From Aequorivita sp. HC6-5 (lineage in GTDB: Bacteria; Bacteroidota; Bacteroidia; Flavobacteriales; Flavobacteriaceae), in the NCBI GenBank assembly GCA_905182755.1, contig CAJJCS010000004.1, forward strand, positions 124,001 through 188,000: DNA of 64,000 nucleotides, read 5' to 3'. The position numbers were made by a program, and so were the translations under genes. Positions 47,522-56,771 of this stretch are shown piece after piece. Every line of letters starts with the position of its first letter. Positions within the stretch are counted from its first letter, which is position 1. The notes beneath the pieces were generated by a model. The model had not been told where the DNA came from and made no database searches. It saw nothing but the letters and a program-made list of their open reading frames with translations.

Positions 47522-48013
47522 TTAGTCAAATATTAGGTTGTCCTTTGATTTAAGGGTTTCTGGCGCTACTTGGTAGGCAGAAATTATTTGTTTTATATCG
47601 TTGATCTCGTTGATCAACATTTTAGTTCCTAGGTTGTCAAAATCGCTCTGGATTTTTAAAAAGTAGTCTACTTTCTTTAGTTCTGGAATAAGGTATGTAA
47701 TTACTGTTTCTTTATCTGTGGTGTTGCCAAAAAGCCCTCCACTGTTATTTGTTTTAGTAATTGCAGATTTACATTTGTTTGCCACTAAGCTATAGTCTGT
47801 ATATTCTGTATGATCTTCAAACCCAAAAAGCGGCAATGTTATTTCCATGCCGTTAGAGGTAAATGCTAAATCTAATTTTTCACGGCGCAGTTTTAAACGA
47901 GCAAATTGATTTAGAATATAGGCAACTTTATAAGGCTCCTCACTACAATGAATAGCGATAAGGGAGAAGTCTTCTTCAAAATCATCATCCAACACTAATT
48001 TATGAGTTCCCAT
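47522..48013 (-). CDS. IPExxxVDY family protein
   Basis: A 163-residue Bacteroidota family of unknown function, named after its signature; here it reads LIPELKKVDYFLKI near the C-terminus. The N-terminal DFEEDFSLIAIHCSEEPYKV and ARLKLRREKLDL also match. It sits between rnc and pyk, a common flavobacterial arrangement, and its stop abuts the pyk start. No catalytic motif is visible. Confidence 0.88.
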   Translation of the reverse strand: MGTHKLVLDDDFEEDFSLIAIHCSEEPYKVAYILNQFARLKLRREKLDLAFTSNGMEITLPLFGFEDHTEYTDYSLVANKCKSAITKTNNSGGLFGNTTDKETVITYLIPELKKVDYFLKIQSDFDNLGTKMLINEINDIKQIISAYQVAPETLKSKDNLIFD

Positions 48014-48142
48014 AGCCTTAAGCGTAAGAGGTAAAAGTATATATACTTTCAGTAGAAATATAAAAAGATGCTATAAATTCTAGGCTAAAGTACAATATGT
48101 TGTAGTAATGTAGCGGTAAATTGATGGTGCCGCTAAGATATC

Positions 48143-48892
48143 TTAGCTTTTTTTGCTAAAACCGTCTATTGCCTCTTGTAATTTATAATACGCTCTTTTG
48201 GCTGCTTGCTCTTCCGCTTTCTTTTTTGAGGTTGCTCTTGCCTTGCCTACTAGTTTACTGTCTAGGGTTAGTTTTACGCCAAAATGTTTAAGAGTATCGT
48301 TTCCTGTGTCTTCATAGACCGAAAATTTAAACTGATGTTTGTTTTTTTGACACCATTCAATAAAAAGGCTTTTGTAACTAATAACCTTTCCTTCTAGTTT
48401 TTCAATATCAACGTAGGGCTCTATTACCCGTTTGTTGATAAATTTTTCGCAGTACTTATACCCTCTGTCTAAGTATATGGCACCAACCAAGGCTTCAAAC
48501 ACATTGCCATGAATATTAACACCAAACTGGCCAATGGGCACAGTTGTTTTTACATGTTTTGTTAGTTCTAGATCTCTTCCTAATTCGTTAAGGTGTTCTC
48601 TGCTTACCACCTTGCTTCTCATTTTAGTTAGGTAGCCCTCATCTCCACCAGGTACTTTATTGTAAAGGTGGGCTGCAATAATAGCGCTTAACATAGCGTC
48701 TCCAAGAAACTCCATACGCTCATAGTTTTGCGCATGCCCTTGGGTGGATGTTGTGTTTGTGGAGCGGTGGGTAAAGGCTTCTTGGTAGATGCCAATGTCT
48801 TTAGGGTTGAAACCTAGGAGTTCTTTTATTGCTAAAAAAAAACCCCCGTCCTTAGGGGCACGGGGATTAAATATGTTTTTAAAAGTAGCCAT
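48143..48892 (-). CDS. rnc: Ribonuclease III
   Basis: Cleaves double-stranded RNA in rRNA processing and mRNA decay. The 249-residue protein has the first catalytic helix ERMEFLGDAMLSAI (Glu and Asp) and a C-terminal double-stranded RNA-binding domain (GKARATSKKKAEEQAAKRAY). In the second catalytic motif, HGNVFEALVGAIYLD, the Glu equals Escherichia coli Glu117 but the position of Asp114 is Asn. I believe this is common in Bacteroidota. It follows fabF by four bases in an acpP-fabF-rnc unit. Confidence 0.96.
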   Translation of the reverse strand: MATFKNIFNPRAPKDGGFFLAIKELLGFNPKDIGIYQEAFTHRSTNTTSTQGHAQNYERMEFLGDAMLSAIIAAHLYNKVPGGDEGYLTKMRSKVVSREHLNELGRDLELTKHVKTTVPIGQFGVNIHGNVFEALVGAIYLDRGYKYCEKFINKRVIEPYVDIEKLEGKVISYKSLFIEWCQKNKHQFKFSVYEDTGNDTLKHFGVKLTLDSKLVGKARATSKKKAEEQAAKRAYYKLQEAIDGFSKKS

Positions 48893-48896
48893 TGTT

Positions 48897-50150
48897 TTAC
48901 TCCTTTAGTTTTCTAAACAGCACACAAGCATTGTGGCCCCCAAATCCAAAGGTGTTGCTCATGGCAATGTTTACTTCTCTCTCTTGAGCTTTATTGAGTG
49001 TTAAATTTAAAGAAGGATCTATGTTTGGATCAACCTGGGTGTGGTTAATGGTAGGAGGCACTAGATTGTGCTGCATGGATAAAATAGAGGCAATTGCTTC
49101 TATTGCACCAGCGGCACCAAGTAGGTGTCCTGTCATAGATTTTGTAGAGTTGATGTTTATTTTATTGGCATGTGCACCAAATACTTTACTAATTGCTTTT
49201 AATTCCGCAACATCTCCAAGAGGTGTTGAGGTACCATGTGTGTTTATTGCGTCAACCTCACCGGCCTGAATGCCTGCGTCATTTAAACAATTGTGCATTA
49301 CACGTTCTACGCCAATACCTTCTGGATGCGGAGCAGTCATGTGATATGCATCACTAGACATACCACCACCAATTACCTCGGCGTATATTTTTGCACCACG
49401 TGCTTTTGCGTGATCGTAGTCTTCTAATACCAATGCGCCAGCACCTTCTCCTAATACAAATCCATCACGAGTAGCATCAAAAGGTCTTGATGCAGATTCT
49501 GCAGATTCGTTTCTTGTAGAAAGGGCATGCATGGCATTAAAGCCACCTAAACCAGCCATGGTTACAGCTGCTTCACTTCCTCCTGTTACAATAATATCAC
49601 AATGGCCTAAACGAATGTAGTTTAATGCATCAATCATAGCATTGGCAGAAGAGGCACAGGCAGAAACCGTTGTATAGTTTGGTCCCATAAACCCATGTTT
49701 GATTGAAATATTACCAGGGGCAATATCTGCAATCATTTTTGGAATAAAAAAGGGGTTGAAACGTGGCGTTCCATCCCCTTGTGAAAAGTTTATTACTTCA
49801 TTTTGAAATGTTTCAATACCTCCAATACCAGCTCCCCAAATAACACCAACTCGAAATTTATCGATGGCATCCATGTCTAGGGCGGCATCTTGTATGGCCT
49901 GATCACTAGAGACTAGTGCGTATTGAGCAAATCGGTCTAGTTTTCTAGCCTCTTTGCGGTCAAAATGTTGTAACGGATCATAATTCTTAATTTCACAAGC
50001 AAATTTTGTTTTGAACTTTTCAGTGTCAAAATAGGTAATGGGTGCACAACCACTTTTACCACTTTTTAAAGCATCCCAATATTCTTGGATGTTATTTCCA
50101 ATGGGGGTAAGTGCGCCAAGACCTGTTACTACAACTCGCTTTAATTCCAT
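48897..50150 (-). CDS. fabF: 3-oxoacyl-ACP synthase II (FabF)
   Basis: Elongates fatty acids by condensing acyl-ACP with malonyl-ACP. The 417-residue protein has the catalytic Cys in TTVSACASSANAMIDA, and His residues in NTHGTSTPLGD and KSMTGHLLGAAGAIEA. The N-terminus RVVVTGLGALTPIGN is typical. It starts 12 bases after acpP. Confidence 0.98.
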   Translation of the reverse strand: MELKRVVVTGLGALTPIGNNIQEYWDALKSGKSGCAPITYFDTEKFKTKFACEIKNYDPLQHFDRKEARKLDRFAQYALVSSDQAIQDAALDMDAIDKFRVGVIWGAGIGGIETFQNEVINFSQGDGTPRFNPFFIPKMIADIAPGNISIKHGFMGPNYTTVSACASSANAMIDALNYIRLGHCDIIVTGGSEAAVTMAGLGGFNAMHALSTRNESAESASRPFDATRDGFVLGEGAGALVLEDYDHAKARGAKIYAEVIGGGMSSDAYHMTAPHPEGIGVERVMHNCLNDAGIQAGEVDAINTHGTSTPLGDVAELKAISKVFGAHANKININSTKSMTGHLLGAAGAIEAIASILSMQHNLVPPTINHTQVDPNIDPSLNLTLNKAQEREVNIAMSNTFGFGGHNACVLFRKLKE

Positions 50151-50162
50151 AAAGAATTTTTC

Positions 50163-50396
50163 TTATTTGTTCTCTTCAATATATGAAACTGCTTGACCAA
50201 CTGTAGCAATGTTTTCAGCTTGATCATCTGGAATTTGGATATCAAATTCTTTCTCAAATTCCATAATAAGCTCAACCGTATCTAGTGAATCTGCTCCTAG
50301 GTCGTTAGTGAAGCTTGCTTGGTTTACAACTTCATTCTCGTCAACACCTAATTTGTCTACGATGATAGCTTTTACTCTTGATGCAATGTCTGACAT
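50163..50396 (-). CDS. acpP: Acyl carrier protein
   Basis: Carries growing acyl chains on a phosphopantetheine arm. The 77-residue acidic protein has the attachment Ser in [20 protein letters not shown] and the usual four-helix layout. It heads the acpP-fabF-rnc unit and diverges from purN, with a 176-base A/T-rich gap between them. Confidence 0.98.
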   Translation of the reverse strand: MSDIASRVKAIIVDKLGVDENEVVNQASFTNDLGADSLDTVELIMEFEKEFDIQIPDDQAENIATVGQAVSYIEENK

Positions 50397-50572
50397 AATC
50401 TTTGTTTTTAAATTTTAATTAAGCGGTAAAAATAAAATATTTTAACTTAAAACACCACTTTAAAAAAAAAATCTATAACCAAATTTAACATTTTTAATAG
50501 AAGTGTATCTCGATTGCCTTACTTTTGTGATATTTATTGATGATAACTTCTGTGAACACCCAACCAAAACCT

Positions 50573-51154
50573 ATGAAGAAGCGTATCGTACTTTTTGCTT
50601 CAGGCAATGGCACAAATGCACAAAATATTATAAATTATTTTCAAAACTCAAACCAGGCTGAGGTTGTTTGTGTGCTATCAAACAATAAAAATGCCAAGGT
50701 GCTGCAACGCTCTTTGGCTCTTAATGTAATGGCTTTTTCCTTTACTAAAACCGAAATGCTGTCTCCCCAAGGCCTACTTTCTGTGTTAAAACAACACAAT
50801 CCAGATCTAATTGTATTGGCGGGGTTTTTACTTAAATTTCCTGAAATTATCATAGATGCCTATCCAAACAAGGTCATAAACATACATCCAGCCTTATTGC
50901 CAAAATATGGCGGGAAAGGAATGTATGGCCAACATGTGCACAAAGCCGTTGTAGCCAATAAAGAAACCCAGAGCGGCATAACCATACATTATGTTAACAA
51001 CCAGTATGACCAAGGTGGAATTATATTTCAGAAAAAGACAAGGATACTACCACAAGATACTTCGCAAGATGTTGCCACCAAAGTGCAGCTTCTAGAACAT
51101 CAGTGGTTACCAAAAATAATTGAGGATATTTTAACTAAACCCGCACTGCGTTAA
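50573..51154 (+). CDS. purN: Phosphoribosylglycinamide formyltransferase
   Basis: Transfers a formyl group in purine synthesis. From the ATG at 50573 (MKKRIVLFASGNGTNAQNII) the 193-residue protein has the folate-binding N-terminal loop, the catalytic Asn-His region NIHPALLPKYGGKGMYGQHV and the Asp-containing YVNNQYDQGGIIFQKK. The in-frame ATG at 50537 adds 12 residues not typical of the family. A TAnnTTTG-like box (TACTTTTG) lies at 50519-50526, but its -33 partner is not clear. Confidence 0.95.
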   Translation: MKKRIVLFASGNGTNAQNIINYFQNSNQAEVVCVLSNNKNAKVLQRSLALNVMAFSFTKTEMLSPQGLLSVLKQHNPDLIVLAGFLLKFPEIIIDAYPNKVINIHPALLPKYGGKGMYGQHVHKAVVANKETQSGITIHYVNNQYDQGGIIFQKKTRILPQDTSQDVATKVQLLEHQWLPKIIEDILTKPALR

Positions 51155-51159
51155 GAGCC

Positions 51160-51801
51160 ATGGCACAAAAAAAACAAAAATATTATGTTGTTTGGTTTGG
51201 TAACCCCGCAGGTATATACCATAGCTGGAAGGAGTGTCAATTGGCTATAAAAGGAATTTCTGGAGCTCAGTACATGAGCTTTGAATCGTTGCCGGCAGCA
51301 AAAATAGCCTACAATAAAAGCTACCAAGACTATAAAGGTAAAACACCTGGGAAAAACAAAACTCTTACCCTCTCACAAAAAGCCGAATATGGCCAACCAA
51401 ATTTATATTCTATAGCTGTAGATGCTGCATGTAGTGGAAATCCAGGGCTTATGGAATACCGGGGTGTAGACACCCAGACCCACCGGCAACTATTTCATCA
51501 AGGGCCATTTGATCAAGCCACCAATAATGTAGGAGAATTTTTAGCCCTAGTTCATGGCTTGGCATTTCTTAAAAAAGAGAAAAGCGACCGTATTATTTAT
51601 TCTGACTCTAGAATTGCTATAGGCTGGGTAAAAAAGAAGAAGTGTAATACCAAATTAAAAAAAACGACAAAAAATGAGGTCATCTTTGAGCTTATATCTA
51701 GGGCAGAGCTATGGCTTAAAAATAATTCTTACAGCAGTTTTATTGTTAAATGGGAGACCAAAGCCTGGGGAGAAATTCCTGCAGATTTTGGCAGAAAATA
51801 A
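51160..51801 (+). CDS. Ribonuclease HI with N-terminal viroplasmin-like domain
   Basis: Removes RNA from RNA:DNA hybrids. The 213-residue protein has an N-terminal domain of about 50 residues (YYVVWFGNPAGIYHSWKECQ), the caulimovirus viroplasmin/RNase H1 hybrid-binding fold, then the catalytic domain with DEDD-type acidic residues: VDAACSGNPG, GEFLALVHGL, YSDSRIAIGW and EIPADFGRK. The gene lies five bases after purN, so they are probably co-transcribed. Confidence 0.92.
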   Translation: MAQKKQKYYVVWFGNPAGIYHSWKECQLAIKGISGAQYMSFESLPAAKIAYNKSYQDYKGKTPGKNKTLTLSQKAEYGQPNLYSIAVDAACSGNPGLMEYRGVDTQTHRQLFHQGPFDQATNNVGEFLALVHGLAFLKKEKSDRIIYSDSRIAIGWVKKKKCNTKLKKTTKNEVIFELISRAELWLKNNSYSSFIVKWETKAWGEIPADFGRK

Positions 51802-51938
51802 CAAAGGGAGATACATATTATAGGGCTTTTTTTATATCAAAATTTCAGGATTTAATTTATGTATTAGACTGTTTAATAAAACTTCTTTTTTCTCATTTAA
51901 TTGATTAAATTTACACCTTAATTATTGGAAATAATTGT

Positions 51939-52862
51939 ATGAGTAAACTAGTTATTGTAGGAACCGTGGCTTTTGATGCTATTGAAACTCCTTTTGGTAA
52001 AACCGATAAAATTTTAGGAGGTGCCGCAACGTATATTGGGTTGTCTAGCGCTCAGTTTGATATAGACCCAGCTATTGTGTCTGTGGTGGGGGGAGATTTC
52101 TTGCAATCAGATATCCAGATGCTGGAGAGTAAAGGCATCAACACCCAAGGGCTTGAAGTTGTAAAAGAGGGTAAAACATTTTTTTGGAGCGGGAAGTACC
52201 ACAATGACATGAACTCCAGAGACACCCTAGCTACAGAGCTTAACGTGTTAGAGACATTTACTCCAGTGGTGCCAGATTCTTACAAAGACGCAGAGGTGGT
52301 TATGTTAGGGAATTTGCACCCAATGGTACAGATGAGCGTAATAGAGCAGATGCATGATCCAAAAATGGTTGTCTTGGACACCATGAATTTTTGGATGGAT
52401 ATAGCCCTAGATGATCTTAAAAAAGTAATTTCTAAGGTAGATGTTATTACCATTAATGATGAAGAGGCAAGACAATTATCTGGAGCGTACTCTTTGGTGA
52501 ATGCTTCAAAAATAATCATGGAGATGGGTCCAAAATATGTAGTGATTAAAAAAGGAGAACACGGCGCATTGATTTTTCACGAAGATGAGATGTTCTTTGC
52601 CCCAGCAATGCCTCTAGCTGAGGTGTTTGACCCCACTGGAGCAGGAGACACATTTGCTGGTGGCTTTACAGGATATCTAGCAAAAACAGGTGACTACAGC
52701 TTTGAGAGCATGAAAAGAGCCATTATTTACGGCTCTTGTTTGGCTTCTTTTTGTGTAGAAAAATTTGGGACACAGCGCATGGAACATCTAACCAAAAAGG
52801 AGATAGATTCGCGCTTACACAAGTTCAAGAGCTTGACACAATACGAAATAGAATTATCATAA
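51939..52862 (+). CDS. PfkB family carbohydrate/nucleoside kinase
   Basis: A 307-residue kinase of the ribokinase/PfkB family. The N-terminal GGAATYIGLSSAQFD and the C-terminal catalytic motif DPTGAGDTFAGGFTGYLA (Asp base and anion-hole Gly-Ala-Gly) are present. The substrate could be a sugar or a nucleoside. It sits in front of a long PurF-like gene with a terminator between. That neighbourhood suggests purine or ribose metabolism, but the sequence alone does not show it. Confidence 0.9.
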   Translation: MSKLVIVGTVAFDAIETPFGKTDKILGGAATYIGLSSAQFDIDPAIVSVVGGDFLQSDIQMLESKGINTQGLEVVKEGKTFFWSGKYHNDMNSRDTLATELNVLETFTPVVPDSYKDAEVVMLGNLHPMVQMSVIEQMHDPKMVVLDTMNFWMDIALDDLKKVISKVDVITINDEEARQLSGAYSLVNASKIIMEMGPKYVVIKKGEHGALIFHEDEMFFAPAMPLAEVFDPTGAGDTFAGGFTGYLAKTGDYSFESMKRAIIYGSCLASFCVEKFGTQRMEHLTKKEIDSRLHKFKSLTQYEIELS

Positions 52863-52866
52863 CAGC

Positions 52867-52894
52867 GCGTCCCAAATTTTTGGGACGTTTTTTT
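52867..52894 (+). terminator. Rho-independent terminator after the PfkB gene
   Basis: A stem cgtcccaaa/tttgggacg with a short T loop and a run of seven T follows the stop closely. Confidence 0.85.
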
Positions 52895-52947
52895 ATACTT
52901 GCAATTATTAATCATTAATACAATTCCCGACTGTCTGGGTAACCAAT

Positions 52948-54846
52948 ATGAGTGACGCTTTAAAACATGAATGTGGTATTGCCATGGTTAGACTTTTAAA
53001 ACCTTTGGCGTTTTATAAAAAGAAATACGGCACCGCTTTTTACGGAGTGAATAAAATGTATTTAATGATGGAAAAACAGCACAACCGTGGTCAAGACGGT
53101 GCTGGATTTGCAAGTATTAAATTAGACCCAACCGCAGGAGAGCGATATATTAGTAGAGTTAGGTCTAACAAATCTCAACCCATACAGGATATTTTTGCCC
53201 AAATAAACAACCGTATTAATGCAGAGTTTGAAAAAAACCCAGGTATTAAAGACGATGTTGCTGCCCAGAAAAAAGAGATTCCTTACATAGGGGAGCTGAT
53301 GTTAGGGCATGTGCGTTATGGAACCTTTGGCGGAAATAGCGTAGAGACGGTACATCCTTTTCTAAGACAAAATAACTGGATGCATCGCAACCTTATTATT
53401 GCTGGAAATTTTAACATGACCAATACCACAGAGTTATTCCAGAATTTAATTGATCTGGGAATGCATCCTAAAGAAAAAGCAGATACCATTACCATTCTAG
53501 AAAACATTGGTCATTTCTTAGACCAAGGTGTTGCTAAATTGTATAAAAAAGCAAAAAAGAAAGGGCTCTCTAAGATGGAGGCTTCTGCCCATATTATTGA
53601 GAACCTTAATATAGAAAAGATATTAAAAAAGTCTGCAAAAAACTGGGATGGTGGTTATGCCATGGCAGGACTTTTGGGGCACGGAGATGCATTTGTGTTG
53701 CGTGATCCGGCAGGCATACGCCCGGCATATTATTATAAAGATGATGAGGTAGTGGTTGTGGCCAGTGAACGTCCTGTGATACAAACTGTTTTTAATGTAG
53801 CATTTGATGATGTAAAAGAAATTGATCCAGGAAATGCTCTGATTCTTAAAAAAGACGGTGGCATGAGTATCTCAGAAATACTAACCCCCCTTACGCGCAA
53901 GAGTTGTTCTTTTGAGCGTATTTATTTTTCTAGAGGGAGTGATGCTGAAATTTACCAAGAACGTAAAGAGCTGGGTAGATTGATTATGCCTAAAGTATTG
54001 TCTGCCATTGATCATGATACAGAGAACAGTGTATTTTCTTTCATACCAAATACCGCAGAGACCTCTTTTTACGGAATGCTAGACGCTGCACAAAACGAGC
54101 TCAACAAACAAAAAAATGCTGCTATTTTGAAAGAGGGAAACAACCTTACCCCGGAGCGCCTAAGTGAAATACAAGCTCATAAAATACGCACCGAGAAAAT
54201 TGCCATAAAAGATGTTAAGCTTCGCACCTTTATTACAGATGATAGCAGTAGAGATGATTTGGTAGCACATGTATATGATGTTACCTATGGTGTTGTTAAG
54301 GCTACCGACAATTTGGTGATTATAGACGATAGTATTGTAAGGGGCACCACCTTAAAGAAAAGTATTTTACGCATGTTAGACCGCTTAAAGCCCAAACAAA
54401 TAGTGGTTGTGTCTTCTGCTCCTCAAATACGGTATCCAGATTGTTACGGAATTGATATGGCCAGGTTGGAAAAACTTGTTGCTTTTAATGCAGCCATCGA
54501 GCTGCATAAAGACAAGGGTACAGATGCAATTATAGAGGAGATTTACCATAAGTGTAAAAAACAACTTGAGCTTGCCGATGCAGCGGTAATTAACCATGTT
54601 AAAGATTTATACGCTCCTTTTACAGATGAGCAAATATCTGAGAAGATTGCTGAGATTATCTCAGAAGAGGGTATAACTACCAAAGTGAAATTAATATTTC
54701 AGTCTGTAGATGATTTGCACAAAGCCTGTCCTAAAAATCTAGGAGATTGGTATTTTACAGGAGATTATCCAACTAGTGGAGGCAATAGAGTTGTTAATAG
54801 AGCGTACGTTAATTTCTTCGAAGGAAATCCAGAAAGAGCATATTAA
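52948..54846 (+). CDS. PurF-like glutamine amidotransferase/phosphoribosyltransferase (extended)
   Basis: Class II glutamine amidotransferase joined to a phosphoribosyltransferase fold, as in amidophosphoribosyltransferase. The catalytic Cys9 follows a short leader (MSDALKHECGIAMVRL) that is probably cleaved to expose it. Further motifs are RGQDGAGF, HVRYGTFGGN, the DPAGIRPAYYY segment and the PRPP loop VIIDDSIVRGTTLKKS. At 632 residues it is well over the roughly 470-510 of classic PurF; the extra length lies in about 30 residues near 95-115, a helical stretch near 175-215 and the part after 570. It may be the main PurF or a lineage-specific paralogue. Confidence 0.85.
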   Translation: MSDALKHECGIAMVRLLKPLAFYKKKYGTAFYGVNKMYLMMEKQHNRGQDGAGFASIKLDPTAGERYISRVRSNKSQPIQDIFAQINNRINAEFEKNPGIKDDVAAQKKEIPYIGELMLGHVRYGTFGGNSVETVHPFLRQNNWMHRNLIIAGNFNMTNTTELFQNLIDLGMHPKEKADTITILENIGHFLDQGVAKLYKKAKKKGLSKMEASAHIIENLNIEKILKKSAKNWDGGYAMAGLLGHGDAFVLRDPAGIRPAYYYKDDEVVVVASERPVIQTVFNVAFDDVKEIDPGNALILKKDGGMSISEILTPLTRKSCSFERIYFSRGSDAEIYQERKELGRLIMPKVLSAIDHDTENSVFSFIPNTAETSFYGMLDAAQNELNKQKNAAILKEGNNLTPERLSEIQAHKIRTEKIAIKDVKLRTFITDDSSRDDLVAHVYDVTYGVVKATDNLVIIDDSIVRGTTLKKSILRMLDRLKPKQIVVVSSAPQIRYPDCYGIDMARLEKLVAFNAAIELHKDKGTDAIIEEIYHKCKKQLELADAAVINHVKDLYAPFTDEQISEKIAEIISEEGITTKVKLIFQSVDDLHKACPKNLGDWYFTGDYPTSGGNRVVNRAYVNFFEGNPERAY

Positions 54847-55007
54847 ATGGTTGTTAGTTGCTAATACTGTGATTTTTAAGTCGTTTGTCGGTTTTTGTTT
54901 TCACTTTATCCAAAACCTATAAAAGTTGCTTTGTTAGTATAAAAATAATGATACATTTGAGACATACCATAACATAAGTAGGTTAAGTTCATGGTAAAAT
55001 TTGGGGC

Positions 55008-55041
55008 AAAAAAAGGTAAACATCTCGTTTGCCTTTTTTTA
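55008..55041. terminator. Terminator between PurF-like and threonine dehydrogenase genes
   Basis: The 282-base gap between two convergent genes holds a hairpin ggtaaac/gtttgcc (with one G-T pair) framed by seven A before and seven T after. I see no further gene in this gap. Confidence 0.7.
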
Positions 55042-55128
55042 TGCGCTTTACTTTTTTGGAAAAAAGAGTTGTTTGTTGAAGTATTTTATCCAAACGAATA
55101 AATCGTTTTTTGGGAAGTAAAAGGAGGG

Positions 55129-56067
55129 TTATTTTAAATTATCAATCATGATCTTGGTCATCTTATCAAGGTCTATGGTGTGCTGCCATCCCCAATCTTT
55201 TCTTGCCACAGCGTCATCAATACTTGCTGGCCAAGAATCTGCAATTGCTTGTCTGAAATCTGGCTTATAGTTAATTGTAAAATCTGGGATGTGTTTTTGT
55301 ATGCTAGCGGCAAGCTCTTGAGGATTAAAACTCAATGCTGCTAGGTTGTATGCATTTCTAATTTTTATTTTCTGTGGCGGGGCTAGCATGATATTTACAG
55401 TGGCATTAATGGCATCATCCATAAACATCATAGGCAAGGCGGTTTGAGCGTTTAAAAAACAAGTGTATTTTTTATTTTCTATTGCTTTGTGGAAGATTTC
55501 AATAGCATAATCTGTGGTGCCTCCCCCTGGAGGAGTTTTGTAGCTAATTAGGCCAGGATAGCGGATACTGCGCACATCTACACCATAGCGTTTGTGATAA
55601 TACTCACACCAACGCTCTCCAGTTTGCTTGCTAATTCCGTAGACTGTTGCGGGTTCCATTATGGTGTGTTGGGGTGTATTAATTTTGGGCGTAGTGGGTC
55701 CAAAAACAGCAATACTCGAGGGCCAAAAAACTTTTTCAATTTTCTTGTCTTTTGCTAGATTCAGTACATTAAACAAAGAAGTCATGTTTAAATCCCAGCC
55801 TTTGATTGGATATTTCTCTGCAGTAGCACTTAACATGGCTGCCATTAGATAAACATCTGTAATTTTATAGTTTGTTACTATTTCTTCTATGGCCTTGGCG
55901 TTCATGGCATCAAGAATTTCAAAAGGGCCACTTTCCATAACGATACTACTAGCCTCCCGAATATCACTAGCAATCACATTTTGATTTGAATACATATTTC
56001 TGAGATACATGGTAAGTTCGTTACCAATTTGTCCAGAGGCGCCAATGATTAATATTCTTTTTTCCAT
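55129..56067 (-). CDS. L-threonine 3-dehydrogenase (SDR/epimerase type)
   Basis: Oxidises L-threonine to 2-amino-3-ketobutyrate. The 312-residue protein is of the extended short-chain dehydrogenase type: NAD motif IIGASGQIGNEL, Ser in WPSSIAVFG and the catalytic Tyr-Lys in YGISKQTGERW. Its layout (VYLMAAMLSATAEKYP) matches the epimerase-like threonine dehydrogenase known from Flavobacterium frigidimaris, which differs from the zinc enzymes. Substrate is inferred from family similarity. Confidence 0.82.
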   Translation of the reverse strand: MEKRILIIGASGQIGNELTMYLRNMYSNQNVIASDIREASSIVMESGPFEILDAMNAKAIEEIVTNYKITDVYLMAAMLSATAEKYPIKGWDLNMTSLFNVLNLAKDKKIEKVFWPSSIAVFGPTTPKINTPQHTIMEPATVYGISKQTGERWCEYYHKRYGVDVRSIRYPGLISYKTPPGGGTTDYAIEIFHKAIENKKYTCFLNAQTALPMMFMDDAINATVNIMLAPPQKIKIRNAYNLAALSFNPQELAASIQKHIPDFTINYKPDFRQAIADSWPASIDDAVARKDWGWQHTIDLDKMTKIMIDNLK

Positions 56068-56178
56068 ATTAAAGAGTCAATTTATCATGTAAATATAGCA
56101 CTATTTACCACTATAAAACACACTCAAAAACAGCCCTTTGTGAGAGAAACGGTATATTTGCTGTAATTACATTGTTTT

Positions 56179-56769
56179 ATGAAACGGGAATTTCTTTTTT
56201 TTTCTAGCATCTGTCTGTTGTTTGTTGTGAGCTGTATTGATAGCCAACGGGCAGCCACTCAAAACAAGATAGATCAAGTTGCTGACTCTAAGTTATTTGG
56301 TCAAGCAGATGCTATGCTGCCAGATTTTTCTGATAGTTCAGAAAACTATATTTCTCAATGGCCTGTTTTTGACGACCTCATAACAGAGGTATTGGCTATT
56401 AATCAAGCAAGTTTAACAACAATTCAACAACGCAGTAACCTGCTTGTATCTAGGATGGATTCTTTGACAAAAAATATTCCAGACACCTTAAATACCCGGC
56501 CCATTTATTCTAGGGTTATTATAACTAAGACAAGAGCGGCTATAGTTAAGCAAGTAGCTAATAAGGGCAAGTTAGACACCCTAGAAATGCAGAAGGCTAT
56601 AATGCAAATGAATTTGGCAACTGCAAATTTGATTATCCAAATCAACGAAAAATTTGAAAAAGACACCCAAGATAATAGCGTAAAAAATAACGAGCTTAAA
56701 GAAAAACAGGTGCTTAAAAAACGTTTAGATTCTGTTTATAAACCTTCTGCAGAAATCAATAAAAAGTAG
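56179..56769 (+). CDS. Hypothetical lipoprotein with helical domain
   Basis: A 196-residue lipoprotein (lipobox LLFVVSC, Cys19). The mature part is mostly helical and polar, with SNLLVSRMDSLTKNIPD and LEMQKAIMQMNLATANLI. The C-terminal tail is rich in Lys and Glu. I do not recognise the family. A TATATTTG -7-like box lies at about 56153-56160 without a clear -33 partner. It converges with the NAD-binding gene two bases away. Confidence 0.7.
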   Translation: MKREFLFFSSICLLFVVSCIDSQRAATQNKIDQVADSKLFGQADAMLPDFSDSSENYISQWPVFDDLITEVLAINQASLTTIQQRSNLLVSRMDSLTKNIPDTLNTRPIYSRVIITKTRAAIVKQVANKGKLDTLEMQKAIMQMNLATANLIIQINEKFEKDTQDNSVKNNELKEKQVLKKRLDSVYKPSAEINKK

Positions 56770-56771
56770 CA

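Noticed and set aside
56153-56160. TATATTTG box before the lipoprotein gene as a full promoter
   Set aside because: No TTG sits 17-23 bases upstream, so only half of the promoter is present.
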